From positions 1 to 13,924 of the forward strand of contig WLHA01000010.1 in NCBI GenBank assembly GCA_009702955.1: DNA of 13,924 nucleotides. The letters are read 5' to 3'. The notes beneath the pieces are model-generated. The model made no database searches. It was not told the origin of the DNA and saw only the letters and a program-made list of their open reading frames with translations. This stretch comes from Actinomycetota bacterium. Lineage in GTDB: Bacteria; Actinomycetota; Acidimicrobiia; IMCC26256. The first letter of the stretch is position 1, and each line of letters opens with the position of its first letter. Position numbers and translations under genes: made by a program. This document shows, one piece after another, positions 1 through 7,664 of the stretch.

Positions 1-273
1 ACCGTTGCTGCTGCGGCTGGACTCCTAAAAGAGCGTGGCGCTGCATCTGTGCGCGTGCTTGCTACCCATGGTCTCCTCTCTGGGCCAGCGATTGAGAGGC
101 TCAAGGCAGCCCCGGTTGAGGAGGTTGTTGTGACCAATACAATCCCGATCCCCGAGGAGAAGCGCTTCGACCGATTGACGGTTCTCTCGATCGCCACGAT
201 CATCGCCGATGCCCTTGATGCTGTATTTGAGGACACCTCGGTGAGCGAACTCTTCCGCGGAGACAACGTTTAA
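1..273 (+). CDS. prs: Ribose-phosphate pyrophosphokinase (PRPP synthetase), 3' end only
   Basis: Only the last 90 codons are present; the gene begins upstream of the window and ends at TAA 271-273. PRPP synthetase transfers pyrophosphate from ATP to ribose-5-phosphate in the cytosol, feeding purine, pyrimidine, histidine, tryptophan and NAD synthesis. Recognition rests on typical C-terminal family segments: VLATHGLLSGPAIERL, in the part that closes the type I phosphoribosyltransferase fold, then VVVTNTIPIP, then a terminal helix with LTVLSIATIIADAL. The reading frame is open from base 1 without an internal stop. An ATG at 49 lies inside the domain and is not a real start. In Actinobacteria prs commonly precedes the L25 gene, as here, although the 130-bp structured gap suggests separate control. 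Identity is fairly secure; enzyme class (I or II) cannot be judged from this fragment. Confidence 0.93.
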   Translation, partial: TVAAAAGLLKERGAASVRVLATHGLLSGPAIERLKAAPVEEVVVTNTIPIPEEKRFDRLTVLSIATIIADALDAVFEDTSVSELFRGDNV

Positions 274-278
274 CACGC

Positions 279-325
279 TTAGCCCTGGTTCGGGTAGCCT
301 TGCGGAGCCCGAATTTACGGGCTAA
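279..325 (+). promoter_or_regulatory. Nested inverted repeats between prs and rplY (terminator or structured leader)
   Basis: An outer perfect 7-bp inverted repeat (TTAGCCC 279-285 with GGGCTAA 319-325) encloses an inner 7-bp arm pair (TTCGGGT 289-295 with GCCCGAA 307-313, one G-T pair). An alternative perfect 6-bp hairpin, AGCCCG 306-311 with CGGGCT 318-323 and loop AATTTA, uses bases from both stems and so excludes them. No T-run follows. It may end prs transcription in an actinobacterial U-less manner, or be a switchable leader of rplY. The pairing is read directly; the role is inferred. Confidence 0.45.
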
Positions 326-338
326 ATCCTCTCCGTTT

Positions 339-362
339 GGCCGTACGCCTCCTCGGCGGGCC
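339..362 (+). promoter_or_regulatory. Second GC-rich stem-loop in the rplY leader
   Basis: GGCC 339-342 plus CGCC 346-349 can pair with GGCG 355-358 plus GGCC 359-362. This gives an 8-bp GC stem with a 3-nt bulge (GTA) and a 5-nt loop (TCCTC). It sits 26 nt upstream of the AAGGA ribosome binding site (388-392) of rplY. A CACAAT sequence at 362-367 could be a -10 box, but no well-spaced -35 is visible. The stem could be part of a terminator, or a protein-binding leader element. Confidence 0.35.
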
Positions 363-403
363 ACAATAGGGACCCCACAAACACTTTAAGGACGCATAGC
401 GCC

Positions 404-1024
404 ATGACTGACGCAACTCTTCTAGCAACAAACCGAACCTCACGCGGCTCCGGCCCGGCTGGGCGCATGCGTAATGCAGGCGATGTGCCGGCAGTCATTT
501 ACGGACTCGGTGCGGATACCGTGACCATCTCCGTCTCGGCCCGCGAACTTGATCGCATTCTCCACTCGGACACCGGAGTCAACAGCCTCATCTCCCTGAG
601 CGTTGAGGGCGAAGAGGTTCTTGCGCTTGCTCGTCAGATTCAGCGACACGCAACGCGAGGCATCCTTCAGCATGTCGACTTCATTCGCGTTCGTCGTGAT
701 ACCGCGGTATCTGCTGAGGTGCCTCTGCACTTGGTCGGCGAAGCGCCGGGAACCAAGCAGGGCGGAAAACTCGAGCAGCAGCTCTTTACAGTTACCGTCG
801 CCGCAAAGCCCGACAAGATTCCTTCCTCAATTGAGATCGACATCTCCGGCCTTGAGCTTGGCGACCAGATTCACGTAGCGGACATTCCAGTTAGCGATGG
901 TGTTGTGATTGCGCTTCCTGGTGACGCTCTTGTTGTTCAGGTTGCAGTTCCTCGTGGTTTGACTGATGGTGATGGTGGCGAGGGCGCCGAGGGTGCCGAG
1001 GGCGCAGAGTCCGCCGAGGCCTAG
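404..1024 (+). CDS. rplY: 50S ribosomal protein L25, general stress (CTC/TL5) type
   Basis: The 206-residue product is a long-form bacterial L25, which binds 5S rRNA in the large subunit. The 5S-binding N-terminal domain spans about residues 4-95 (ATLLATNRTSRGSGPAGRMR, then the family-typical VPAVIYGLG) and includes LQHVDFIRV. The C-terminal beta domain of CTC/TL5 proteins follows at about 100-185 (VPLHLVGEAPG, LELGDQIHVADIPV). The last 20 residues are an acidic, low-complexity Gly-Glu-Ala tail (repeating GAE units), a common feature of actinobacterial L25. The ATG at 404 has AAGGA at 388-392, 11 nt upstream. The stop at 1022-1024 is 3 nt before pth, so the two are very likely cotranscribed. 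The upstream gap carries strong inverted repeats that may control this gene. Confidence 0.95.
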   Translation: MTDATLLATNRTSRGSGPAGRMRNAGDVPAVIYGLGADTVTISVSARELDRILHSDTGVNSLISLSVEGEEVLALARQIQRHATRGILQHVDFIRVRRDTAVSAEVPLHLVGEAPGTKQGGKLEQQLFTVTVAAKPDKIPSSIEIDISGLELGDQIHVADIPVSDGVVIALPGDALVVQVAVPRGLTDGDGGEGAEGAEGAESAEA

Positions 1025-1027
1025 TCA

Positions 1028-1630
1028 ATGCCGCGGCGCTCTCCTGATGCGGCGCGGAGGGGTACCCCAGCCGACTACTTGGTAGTTGGTCTAGGAAACC
1101 CAGGCGATGAATATGCGCGCACGCGACACAACGTAGGCACAGACGTTATTGAGATTCTCGCCAAGCGTCACTCTGCGAAGTTGCGTAAGGGTAAAGAGCG
1201 CGCATTCGTCGACGAAGTCCGTGTTGGCGAGTTGAGAGTAGCGATGGCGATCCCACAGACGTACATGAACGACTCCGGAGATGCGGTTCGCCTGCTCGCC
1301 CACCGCTACGGCGTGACGACTGAGCAAATAATTATCCTTCATGACGAGCTAGATCTTCCGGTGGCCGCGCTGCGCATCAAAGAGGGTGGCGGACTAGCGG
1401 GGCACAACGGCCTGCGCTCCATTAAGTCTCATCTGCACTCTGATGCCTTTCTTCGAGTGCGAATCGGAGTTGGTAAGCCAACTAGTAGCGCTCAGGGTGC
1501 AGACCACGTCTTGGATCGCTTCTCCAAACGCGATCGCAAAGAGATTGACGTGACCCTTGAACTCGCTGCCGATGCTGTTGAGGCAATCGTCTCGGAAGGT
1601 GTCGAGGCCGCGATGAACCGATTTAACTAA
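1028..1630 (+). CDS. pth: Peptidyl-tRNA hydrolase
   Basis: The enzyme cleaves the ester bond of peptidyl-tRNAs that drop off ribosomes, recycling tRNA in the cytosol. The 200-residue length is normal for the family plus a short extension of about 15 residues before the first strand (YLVVGLGNPG). Residues matching the known active site are visible: N24 in GLGNPG, the catalytic H34 in RTRHNVG, N81 in TYMNDSG, D106 in LHDELDLP and N127 in GHNGL. The ATG at 1028 follows the rplY stop by 3 nt, with GAGG just upstream in the end of rplY. The next gene, mfd, begins 8 nt after the stop. Pairing of L25 and Pth genes is a widespread conserved linkage and fits a translation-quality operon. Nothing looks degenerate. 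Confidence 0.97.
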   Translation: MPRRSPDAARRGTPADYLVVGLGNPGDEYARTRHNVGTDVIEILAKRHSAKLRKGKERAFVDEVRVGELRVAMAIPQTYMNDSGDAVRLLAHRYGVTTEQIIILHDELDLPVAALRIKEGGGLAGHNGLRSIKSHLHSDAFLRVRIGVGKPTSSAQGADHVLDRFSKRDRKEIDVTLELAADAVEAIVSEGVEAAMNRFN

Positions 1631-1638
1631 GACCACTC

Positions 1639-4600
1639 GTGCCTACACCTCCTCTACACGCGCTACCAGCGCTCCTCTTTGAAGACCCAGCAGTTATGGC
1701 TGCTGCTGCTGCCGCTGAGTTGGTCTCAGTCCCAGATGCGGCCCGCCCGTTGTTCATCGCTGCATTAAATCGGCTGACAGGTAGGCGCCCTCTCCTCGTT
1801 GCAGCACCGACAGCCGCTGAGGCCGAGCGCATAGCGGGTGATCTAATTCCGTTGCTTGGGGCTGAGGCGGTTGAGTTGTTCCCAGCATGGGAGACGCTGC
1901 CCTTCGAGAGGGTCTCGCCGAATCTTGAGACGATGGGGCGAAGGCTTCGCGTTATGTGGCGCCTACGCACTGACGATGAAACGCTCTCTGTAATCGTTGC
2001 TCCCGTGCGCGCTCTCGTGCAGAGGCTTGGCCCTCATGTTGAGGATGTAGAGCCCATAATTCTGAGCGCTGGCGAACAGATAGATCGCGATGCGCTTGTT
2101 CAGAGCCTTGTAGAAGCAGGTTATCGACGCGAGTATCAGGTTGAGGCGCGTGGTGAGGTCGCAGTACGCGGTTCAATCGTTGACGTTTATCCATCAACCG
2201 CTGATCATCCGGTTCGAATTGATCTCTGGGGTGATGAGGTTGAGCGACTCTCTGGATTCTCGGTTACAGATCAGCGCTCAACGCGCGATCTAGAGACGGT
2301 CACGATATTTCCCGCGCGAGAGTTACTACCTACCCCCGAGGTTAGAGAGCGCGCACGACTTCTAATTTCCGAAGCACCTTGGGGCCGCGAGCAATGGGAG
2401 CGACTCTCTGAGGGTCAGACCTTCGACGGGATGGAGTCATGGCTACCATGGCTCTCCGGAGATGATCATCTGCTCACCGATCTGCTTCCGGCTCGTTCGC
2501 AGGTGTTACTACTTGAGCCTCGGAGACTCCGTGATCGAGCAGGCGACCTGTTAGCCGATGAGGATGCCCTAGCTGGAGTGCTTGCAGGAACCTGGGGTGC
2601 AGAGCCCGATGCGCTCGCTCGCCTTACCCTTAATTTCGACCGCCTTCTGAGCAACAGCAAGGCGATGGTCACAAATATTCTCGGGAGCCCAGACCGCCCC
2701 GAGACTCTGCATTTTGCTGCCTCTGCTTTTGATCCGGTGGTCGGTGATTCTGAGGCGCTGGCAGATCGTGTGCGCCAGCTTCGCAACTCAGGTGTTCGCG
2801 TTGTTGTTGCCGCAGAGGGCCCTGCAAGCGCGCGACGCCTATCTGAGGTGCTCACCAACGAGAGCATCGACGCTCCTTACTTAGAGGTACCTCTCGTTAC
2901 GGCTGGAGCGGTGAGCGTCGTTGTTGCACCGATCGAGCGAGGTGTTGTCTCTGTAGCGTCGGGAATAGCGCTCATTGCAGAGGCGGATCTATCTGGGAGA
3001 AGGCGCGTCCATCGTAAAGCGCGAGGCGCGCGCCGCGCCGCTGATTACTACGACGATCTAAAGGTCGGCGACTATGTAGTTCACCAGGTGCACGGAGTTG
3101 GGCGCTTCGAGGGCATGGGGAAGCGTTCTATCGGTGGAGTGGAGCGCGACTACCTCATGCTTGCTTATCGAGGTAGCGATCGCTTATATGTCCCGACTGA
3201 TCAGATCTCAACAGTTCGTAGATACACGGGCGGCGATAGCCCAAGCCTTTCTCGCATGGGCGGCGCCGAGTGGCAGAAGACGCGAAGCAAAGTTCGTAAC
3301 GCGGTAGCCGCAATCGCTGCCGAACTCGTGACGCTCTACCGAACCCGCCTAGCTACACCAGGGCATGCCTTTGGGCCTGATACGCCTTGGCAGCGCGAGA
3401 TGGAGGATGCCTTCCCATACGAAGAGACTCCGGACCAAATGCAGGCCATTATCGAGGTTAAAGAAGACATGGAGCGCTCAACTCCAATGGATCGACTTGT
3501 CTGCGGTGATGTTGGTTACGGCAAGACCGAGATTGCTATACGCGCAGCTTTTAAAGCCGTGCAGGAAGGTAAGCAGGTCGGGGTATTAGTCCCCACAACG
3601 CTGCTCGCTAATCAACATGGGGAGACCTTCCGTGAACGCTTCTCCGGATTCCCAGTGCGTGTCGAGGTGCTCTCTAGGTTCCTGACAACAAAAGAGCAGA
3701 ACGTCGTTATTGAGGGAGTGACTACAGGGCAGGTCGATATCGTAATTGGTACCCACCGCCTTCTCTCCGAGGATCTTGCATTCAAGGACCTTGGGCTTCT
3801 TATTATCGATGAGGAGCAGCGATTCGGCGTCGAGCACAAAGAGAAGATCAAACACCTACGTGCTCATGTTGATGTACTGACTCTCTCGGCCACCCCGATT
3901 CCGCGCACGTTAGAGATGAGCCTCACTGGAATACGAGATCTCTCTTTGGTGCAGACGCCACCAGAGGAACGTCAACCGATCCTCACCTATGTAGGCGAGT
4001 ACGACGAGCGGGCTGTCTCAGAGGCGATTCGACGCGAGCTCCTGCGAGAGGGGCAGGTCTTCTATGTCCATAACCGCGTGAACGATATTGACCACGTAGC
4101 AGAGCAAATTCGCGAGCTAGTGCCAGAGGCGCGCGTTGTAATTGCCCATGGTCAGATGGATGAGGGTTTACTCGAGAGAACGGTCATTGATTTTGCGGAT
4201 CGGAAGTCAGATGTCTTGGTCTGCACAACGATCGTCGAGAGCGGCCTCGATCTTCCTATGGCCAATACCCTGGTTGTCGACAGGGCAGACCTCTTAGGTC
4301 TCGCGCAGCTATATCAATTGCGCGGGAGAGTTGGGCGACGCGGTCATCGCGCATATGCATACCTTCTGCACCCTCGAGACAAAGTGCTATCAGAGGAGGC
4401 ATACGAGAGGTTGAAGGCGATCGGCGAGTTTACGGATCTCGGTTCGGGGTTCAAGCTCGCAATGCGCGATCTAGAGATTCGCGGCGCTGGAAATATGCTC
4501 GGTGGAGCGCAGAGTGGGCATATTGCCGCGGTCGGATTTGATCTCTACTGCGAGCTTGTCACCGAGGCAGTTAGCGAACTCAAGGGCGAGCGCATTGAAC

Positions 4601-5049
4601 AGCCGTTTGAGGTGGTTCTAGACCTTCCAGCGGATGCACATCTGCCCCGCGATTATGTCGAGCGTGACGATGTGCGTATGGAGGCATACCGCCGCCTCGC
4701 AGGCGTAGAGAGCCCTCAAGATGTAGATGACATTGAGGCCGAGTGGCTCGATAGGTATGGGCCTCCACCTGCTGCAGCAGATGCGCTCCTAGATGCAGCG
4801 CGACTGCGCGCCGAGTGCGTCAGGCTGAGAATTAGCAACGTGAGCATTATGCGTACAACGGCAAGGCTCGTGGGGCTCTCGCTCCCCGAGAGTCGCAAGG
4901 TGCGCCTCACCCGCCTTGCCCCTAAGTCCATAGCGAAGGACTCGGAGGTTGTGATTCCCTTAGATGCGGCTCCGAACCGTGTTGTCGCTGCGTTAACAGC
5001 ACTCCTATTGGAGTTAATCCCTCCAGAGGATGCTGCCGCGAAGAGTTAG
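1639..5049 (+). CDS. mfd: Transcription-repair coupling factor Mfd
   Basis: Mfd is a DNA translocase that pushes RNA polymerase stalled at lesions off the template and recruits UvrA. The 1136-residue protein has the full family layout. An N-terminal UvrB-like region contains FPAWETLPFERVSP and RGEVAVRGSIVDVYP. The RNA-polymerase interaction domain begins near residue 478 (DYVVHQVHGVGRFEGM) and includes RLYVPTDQ. The SF2 helicase core has Walker A GDVGYGKT 623-630, Walker B DEEQ 724-727, SATPIPRT 750-757 and motif VI RGRVGRRG 895-902. A C-terminal TRCF/D7 region follows. The start is GTG 1639, 8 nt after pth, with no clear Shine-Dalgarno. I prefer it to ATG 1696 because the N-terminal LHALPALL segment fits the actinobacterial family; ATG 1696 begins a run of Ala codons. 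Read-through from pth probably drives it. Confidence 0.97.
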   Translation: MPTPPLHALPALLFEDPAVMAAAAAAELVSVPDAARPLFIAALNRLTGRRPLLVAAPTAAEAERIAGDLIPLLGAEAVELFPAWETLPFERVSPNLETMGRRLRVMWRLRTDDETLSVIVAPVRALVQRLGPHVEDVEPIILSAGEQIDRDALVQSLVEAGYRREYQVEARGEVAVRGSIVDVYPSTADHPVRIDLWGDEVERLSGFSVTDQRSTRDLETVTIFPARELLPTPEVRERARLLISEAPWGREQWERLSEGQTFDGMESWLPWLSGDDHLLTDLLPARSQVLLLEPRRLRDRAGDLLADEDALAGVLAGTWGAEPDALARLTLNFDRLLSNSKAMVTNILGSPDRPETLHFAASAFDPVVGDSEALADRVRQLRNSGVRVVVAAEGPASARRLSEVLTNESIDAPYLEVPLVTAGAVSVVVAPIERGVVSVASGIALIAEADLSGRRRVHRKARGARRAADYYDDLKVGDYVVHQVHGVGRFEGMGKRSIGGVERDYLMLAYRGSDRLYVPTDQISTVRRYTGGDSPSLSRMGGAEWQKTRSKVRNAVAAIAAELVTLYRTRLATPGHAFGPDTPWQREMEDAFPYEETPDQMQAIIEVKEDMERSTPMDRLVCGDVGYGKTEIAIRAAFKAVQEGKQVGVLVPTTLLANQHGETFRERFSGFPVRVEVLSRFLTTKEQNVVIEGVTTGQVDIVIGTHRLLSEDLAFKDLGLLIIDEEQRFGVEHKEKIKHLRAHVDVLTLSATPIPRTLEMSLTGIRDLSLVQTPPEERQPILTYVGEYDERAVSEAIRRELLREGQVFYVHNRVNDIDHVAEQIRELVPEARVVIAHGQMDEGLLERTVIDFADRKSDVLVCTTIVESGLDLPMANTLVVDRADLLGLAQLYQLRGRVGRRGHRAYAYLLHPRDKVLSEEAYERLKAIGEFTDLGSGFKLAMRDLEIRGAGNMLGGAQSGHIAAVGFDLYCELVTEAVSELKGERIEQPFEVVLDLPADAHLPRDYVERDDVRMEAYRRLAGVESPQDVDDIEAEWLDRYGPPPAAADALLDAARLRAECVRLRISNVSIMRTTARLVGLSLPESRKVRLTRLAPKSIAKDSEVVIPLDAAPNRVVAALTALLLELIPPEDAAAKS

Positions 5050-5111
5050 ATTTTTAGAGCTTTCTTGGAGCAACGCTCTATCCCGAACCCACTTGACCCC
5101 TCGGGCGCCGG

Positions 5112-5117
5112 TAGCAT
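5112..5117 (+). promoter_or_regulatory. Possible -10 box for the SurA-like gene
   Basis: TAGCAT matches the actinobacterial TANNNT -10 pattern and ends 9 nt before the ATG at 5127, which lacks a Shine-Dalgarno sequence (bases before it are CATCTCCACTTC). A TTGACC at 5093-5098 looks like a -35, but the spacer is only 13 nt, too short for a normal sigma-70 promoter. A nearly leaderless transcript is possible; this is inference. Confidence 0.25.
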
Positions 5118-5126
5118 CTCCACTTC

Positions 5127-6161
5127 ATGACGAAACGATCGCTCCGCCTCATATCGCTCCTGCTCATCTCTCTTTTTGCGGTGACCGCAAGCGCGTGTGG
5201 TGCGCTAGACGGATACGCAGCGAAGGTAAACGGAGAGGTCTATTCGCAGGCGGCCTTCAAATCCGACCTTAAGGCCCAGAGAGAGAACAAGGTATTTTAC
5301 GACACCGTCACAAAGGCAGCAGGAACTACGACTAGCGCCGGTACGGTTAGCAAACAGATCTCGAACGACTGGTTGACGAACGTTGTATACCAATTAGTTC
5401 TTAGTCAGGCAGCGAAAGACAAGAAGATAAAGCTGACCGATAAGGACTTAAGCATCGTCGAGGCAGAGTTTGCACAGAGCACCGCCGGGTGGAGTGCGTT
5501 CCCAAAGAGTTTCCGCTCGAAAATTGTTAAGGCAACTGCTCTCACCCGCGGTCTTCAGGCCGACATTGTTGGGGAGCGGTCACCGAGCGATGCAACCGTA
5601 GAGGCTTTCTACACTCGCAACGCCGATCGCATCTGCCCGAGTCAAAAAGTTGTCCTACATATTCTTGTCGCTACGGAGCCTGAGGCTGTAGCTATTGGGA
5701 ACTCCCTCAATGGAGGTGGCGACTTCGCTGCTATAGCGAAGGCGCAATCTACAGATACCGGATCGGCCGCAGCCGGAGGAAGCCTGGGTTGCCTAGCCGC
5801 AGGGAGTTTTGTTACAGAGTTTCAAAATGCAGCAGATGCGTTGGCCCCCGGAGCTACTTCGGCTCCAGTGCAGTCGCAGTATGGGTGGCATGTGATCCGA
5901 GTTCTCCCAGCGAGCTACGCGCTGCTTACTGATCAAGTCCAGCAGGCTTACTCTCAAATCGCGCAATCAACCTTTAATACATGGTTCCAGAAGAAACTAG
6001 CGAAAGCCGTAGTCAAGATTGACTCCTCAAACGGAGTCTGGGCTAACGGCAAGAATGGTTATGCAGTTACCTCTAAGCCGGCACCCAAAGTGCGAGAACT
6101 TCCGTCGAGAACCTCTGGGTCACAAGGCATCACAGGCGTTACTGGTAACTCGACTCCGTGA
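5127..6161 (+). CDS. SurA/PrsA-like peptidyl-prolyl isomerase lipoprotein
   Basis: A 344-residue exported protein, probably a periplasm-side or membrane-anchored folding chaperone. The N-terminus has basic residues (MTKRSLR), a hydrophobic stretch (about 8-19) and a lipobox-like TASAC ending at C24, so lipidation is likely though position -3 is not the classical Leu. A SurA_N-type chaperone region follows (YAAKVNGEVYSQAAF, about residues 30-150). The parvulin rotamase domain covers about 172-260, with VVLHILV, GGDFAAIAKAQSTD, GGSLGCLAAGSFVTEF and QYGWHVIRV. Two further cysteines, C170 and C222, flank or lie in that domain. The tail is Ser/Thr/Gly-rich. A SurA-like lipoprotein between mfd and mazG is typical of Actinobacteria. 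The stop overlaps the mazG start by 4 nt. Function in folding is inferred from the family; client proteins are unknown. Confidence 0.88.
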   Translation: MTKRSLRLISLLLISLFAVTASACGALDGYAAKVNGEVYSQAAFKSDLKAQRENKVFYDTVTKAAGTTTSAGTVSKQISNDWLTNVVYQLVLSQAAKDKKIKLTDKDLSIVEAEFAQSTAGWSAFPKSFRSKIVKATALTRGLQADIVGERSPSDATVEAFYTRNADRICPSQKVVLHILVATEPEAVAIGNSLNGGGDFAAIAKAQSTDTGSAAAGGSLGCLAAGSFVTEFQNAADALAPGATSAPVQSQYGWHVIRVLPASYALLTDQVQQAYSQIAQSTFNTWFQKKLAKAVVKIDSSNGVWANGKNGYAVTSKPAPKVRELPSRTSGSQGITGVTGNSTP

Positions 6162-7621
6162 CTCCAAAAGTCGTTGTCGTCGGGTTAGGCCCGGGAGGCG
6201 CCGACCTAGTGATGCCGCGGGCAGTAGCAGCTCTGAGGCGTGCCCCTGTCCTCGTGCGCACTGAGCGCCACCCTGCAGTCCAAGAACTGCGAGAACAAGG
6301 CATAGAGATGCTCTCGCTTGATGAGGTCTATGAAGCTGCTGCCGATCTTGATGCTGCCTACGCGGAGATAGTGCGGAGAGTTGTTGAGGCAGCAGGAGTT
6401 TCTGGGAGTGTCGTGTATGCAGTGCCTGGGAATCCCGGGGTAGCAGAGCGCGCTGTAGGGATGCTGCGCGTGCTTGCTAGTGCAGGAGAGATTGAACTTG
6501 AGATCGTGCCAGGGCTCTCGTTCGTCGATATTGCTTGGGCTCGCATTGGTGTAGATCCAATGGCTAACGGTGCGCGAGTAGTGGACGGAAGAAACTTTGT
6601 CGTATCTGCTGCAGGGTTGAGCGGAGCCTTACTGATAGCGCAGTGCGACTCTAAGTTTGTACTCTCAGATGTAAAGCTCGCATTGCTTGAGGTACTCCCT
6701 CCGGAGTCTGAGGTGCTTGTCCTGCAGCGCCTAGGCCTCCCGAGCGAAGCTGTTTTCTCGCTTGCTCTCGAGGACCTTGACCGCCGAGTAGAACCAGATC
6801 ACCTAACTTCAATCTATGTAGATACAGGTGAAGCATTGGTAGCAGGGGAGTTTGCAAAGCTCTTCTCGATAGCTGAGCAACTGCGTGCTCCCGGTGGTTG
6901 CCCGTGGGATGCAGAGCAGACTCATCGTTCCCTCTCTCGTTACCTATTAGAAGAGGCCTACGAGACAGTCGAGACGATCGAGGGACTCTCTACAGAGGCT
7001 CCAGCAGGCGAGGCTGATCTCGATGCGTATGCACTACTCGCCGACGAACTTGGTGATGTTCTCTACCAAGTTGTGTTCCACTCAATTCTCGCCGAGGAGG
7101 CAGGGGCCTTCACGATGGCAGATGTCTCGCGAGGAATACAGGACAAATTGATTAGGCGCCATCCTCATGTTTTTGGAGATGTTGAGGCGAATACATCAGA
7201 CGAGGTCCTTGCGAACTGGGAGATGATTAAGCAGGAGGAGAAGGGCACATCCTCAATAATTGAGGGGATTAGTTCATCGCTCCCCAGTGTCCTCTACGCA
7301 CTAAAACTCTTTCGCAAGGCAGAGACAGTAGGGATGCTCCCCGTGGGGCGCGCTGGAGCGCTCGCTGAGTTAGATGCGAGCGTTGATGCCGTTCGTCAAG
7401 GAGTAAGCGGGGCCGATGATCCACTCATCGGAGATCTATTAGCGGCAGCGGTCGCCTTATCGCGTGCCGATGGCGCCGATGCCGAGGCAGCTCTGCGGGC
7501 ATGGGCGCAGCGTTTTCGAGCTCATTTTCTGGCTACCGAGGCGCTCGCCGCATCCGAGGGAGTTGACCTGCGCGAAGCCGAGCCTGGGGTCGCACGTGAG
7601 CTCTGGGGTCGGGCTGGTTAA
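6158..7621 (+). CDS. mazG: Tetrapyrrole methylase-like / MazG nucleotide pyrophosphohydrolase fusion
   Basis: A 487-residue two-domain protein resembling Bacillus YabN. Residues about 3-225 form a tetrapyrrole-methylase (SAM-dependent) fold with the glycine-rich VGLGPGG (8-14) and VVYAVPGNPG ending near 94. Residues about 240-365 form the MazG domain: GGCPWD 246-251, then the metal-binding helices with EEAYE 265-269 and DELGD 296-300, and RRHPHVFGD 333-341. MazG hydrolyses NTPs to NMP and pyrophosphate, cleansing aberrant nucleotides and, in some bacteria, affecting ppGpp. A C-terminal helical part (365-487) may be a divergent second MazG-like half. The start is GTG 6158, overlapping the upstream TGA as GTGA, which implies translational coupling; there is no Shine-Dalgarno. 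Whether the methylase half is active is unknown. Confidence 0.92.
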   Translation: MTPKVVVVGLGPGGADLVMPRAVAALRRAPVLVRTERHPAVQELREQGIEMLSLDEVYEAAADLDAAYAEIVRRVVEAAGVSGSVVYAVPGNPGVAERAVGMLRVLASAGEIELEIVPGLSFVDIAWARIGVDPMANGARVVDGRNFVVSAAGLSGALLIAQCDSKFVLSDVKLALLEVLPPESEVLVLQRLGLPSEAVFSLALEDLDRRVEPDHLTSIYVDTGEALVAGEFAKLFSIAEQLRAPGGCPWDAEQTHRSLSRYLLEEAYETVETIEGLSTEAPAGEADLDAYALLADELGDVLYQVVFHSILAEEAGAFTMADVSRGIQDKLIRRHPHVFGDVEANTSDEVLANWEMIKQEEKGTSSIIEGISSSLPSVLYALKLFRKAETVGMLPVGRAGALAELDASVDAVRQGVSGADDPLIGDLLAAAVALSRADGADAEAALRAWAQRFRAHFLATEALAASEGVDLREAEPGVARELWGRAG

Positions 7622-7664
7622 GCACAGGTGGCGCGAGAGTGCCCATGCGTGCTCCAATCCCTAG

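Noticed and set aside
1696..1713. GCT run near the mfd start as a phase-variable microsatellite
   Set aside because: It is only a few Ala codons ending in GCC, too short for likely slippage, and a triplet change would not shift the frame.
3586..3855. Minus-strand open frames of 79-89 codons inside mfd
   Set aside because: They are antisense to the conserved helicase core, have no recognisable domain and share the codon pattern of mfd; they are shadow frames.
5055..5080. TAGAGC/GCTCTA inverted repeat after mfd as a terminator
   Set aside because: The stem is 6 bp with a 14-nt loop and no T-run after it on either strand (Ts precede it on plus), so termination is not supported.
5093..5117. TTGACC-TAGCAT as a complete sigma-70 promoter
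   Set aside because: The spacer is 13 nt instead of about 17; only the -10 part is kept as a weak candidate.
5030..5272. Plus-strand open frame spanning the mfd end and the SurA-like signal peptide
   Set aside because: It overlaps two well-supported genes in another frame and its translation resembles no known family.
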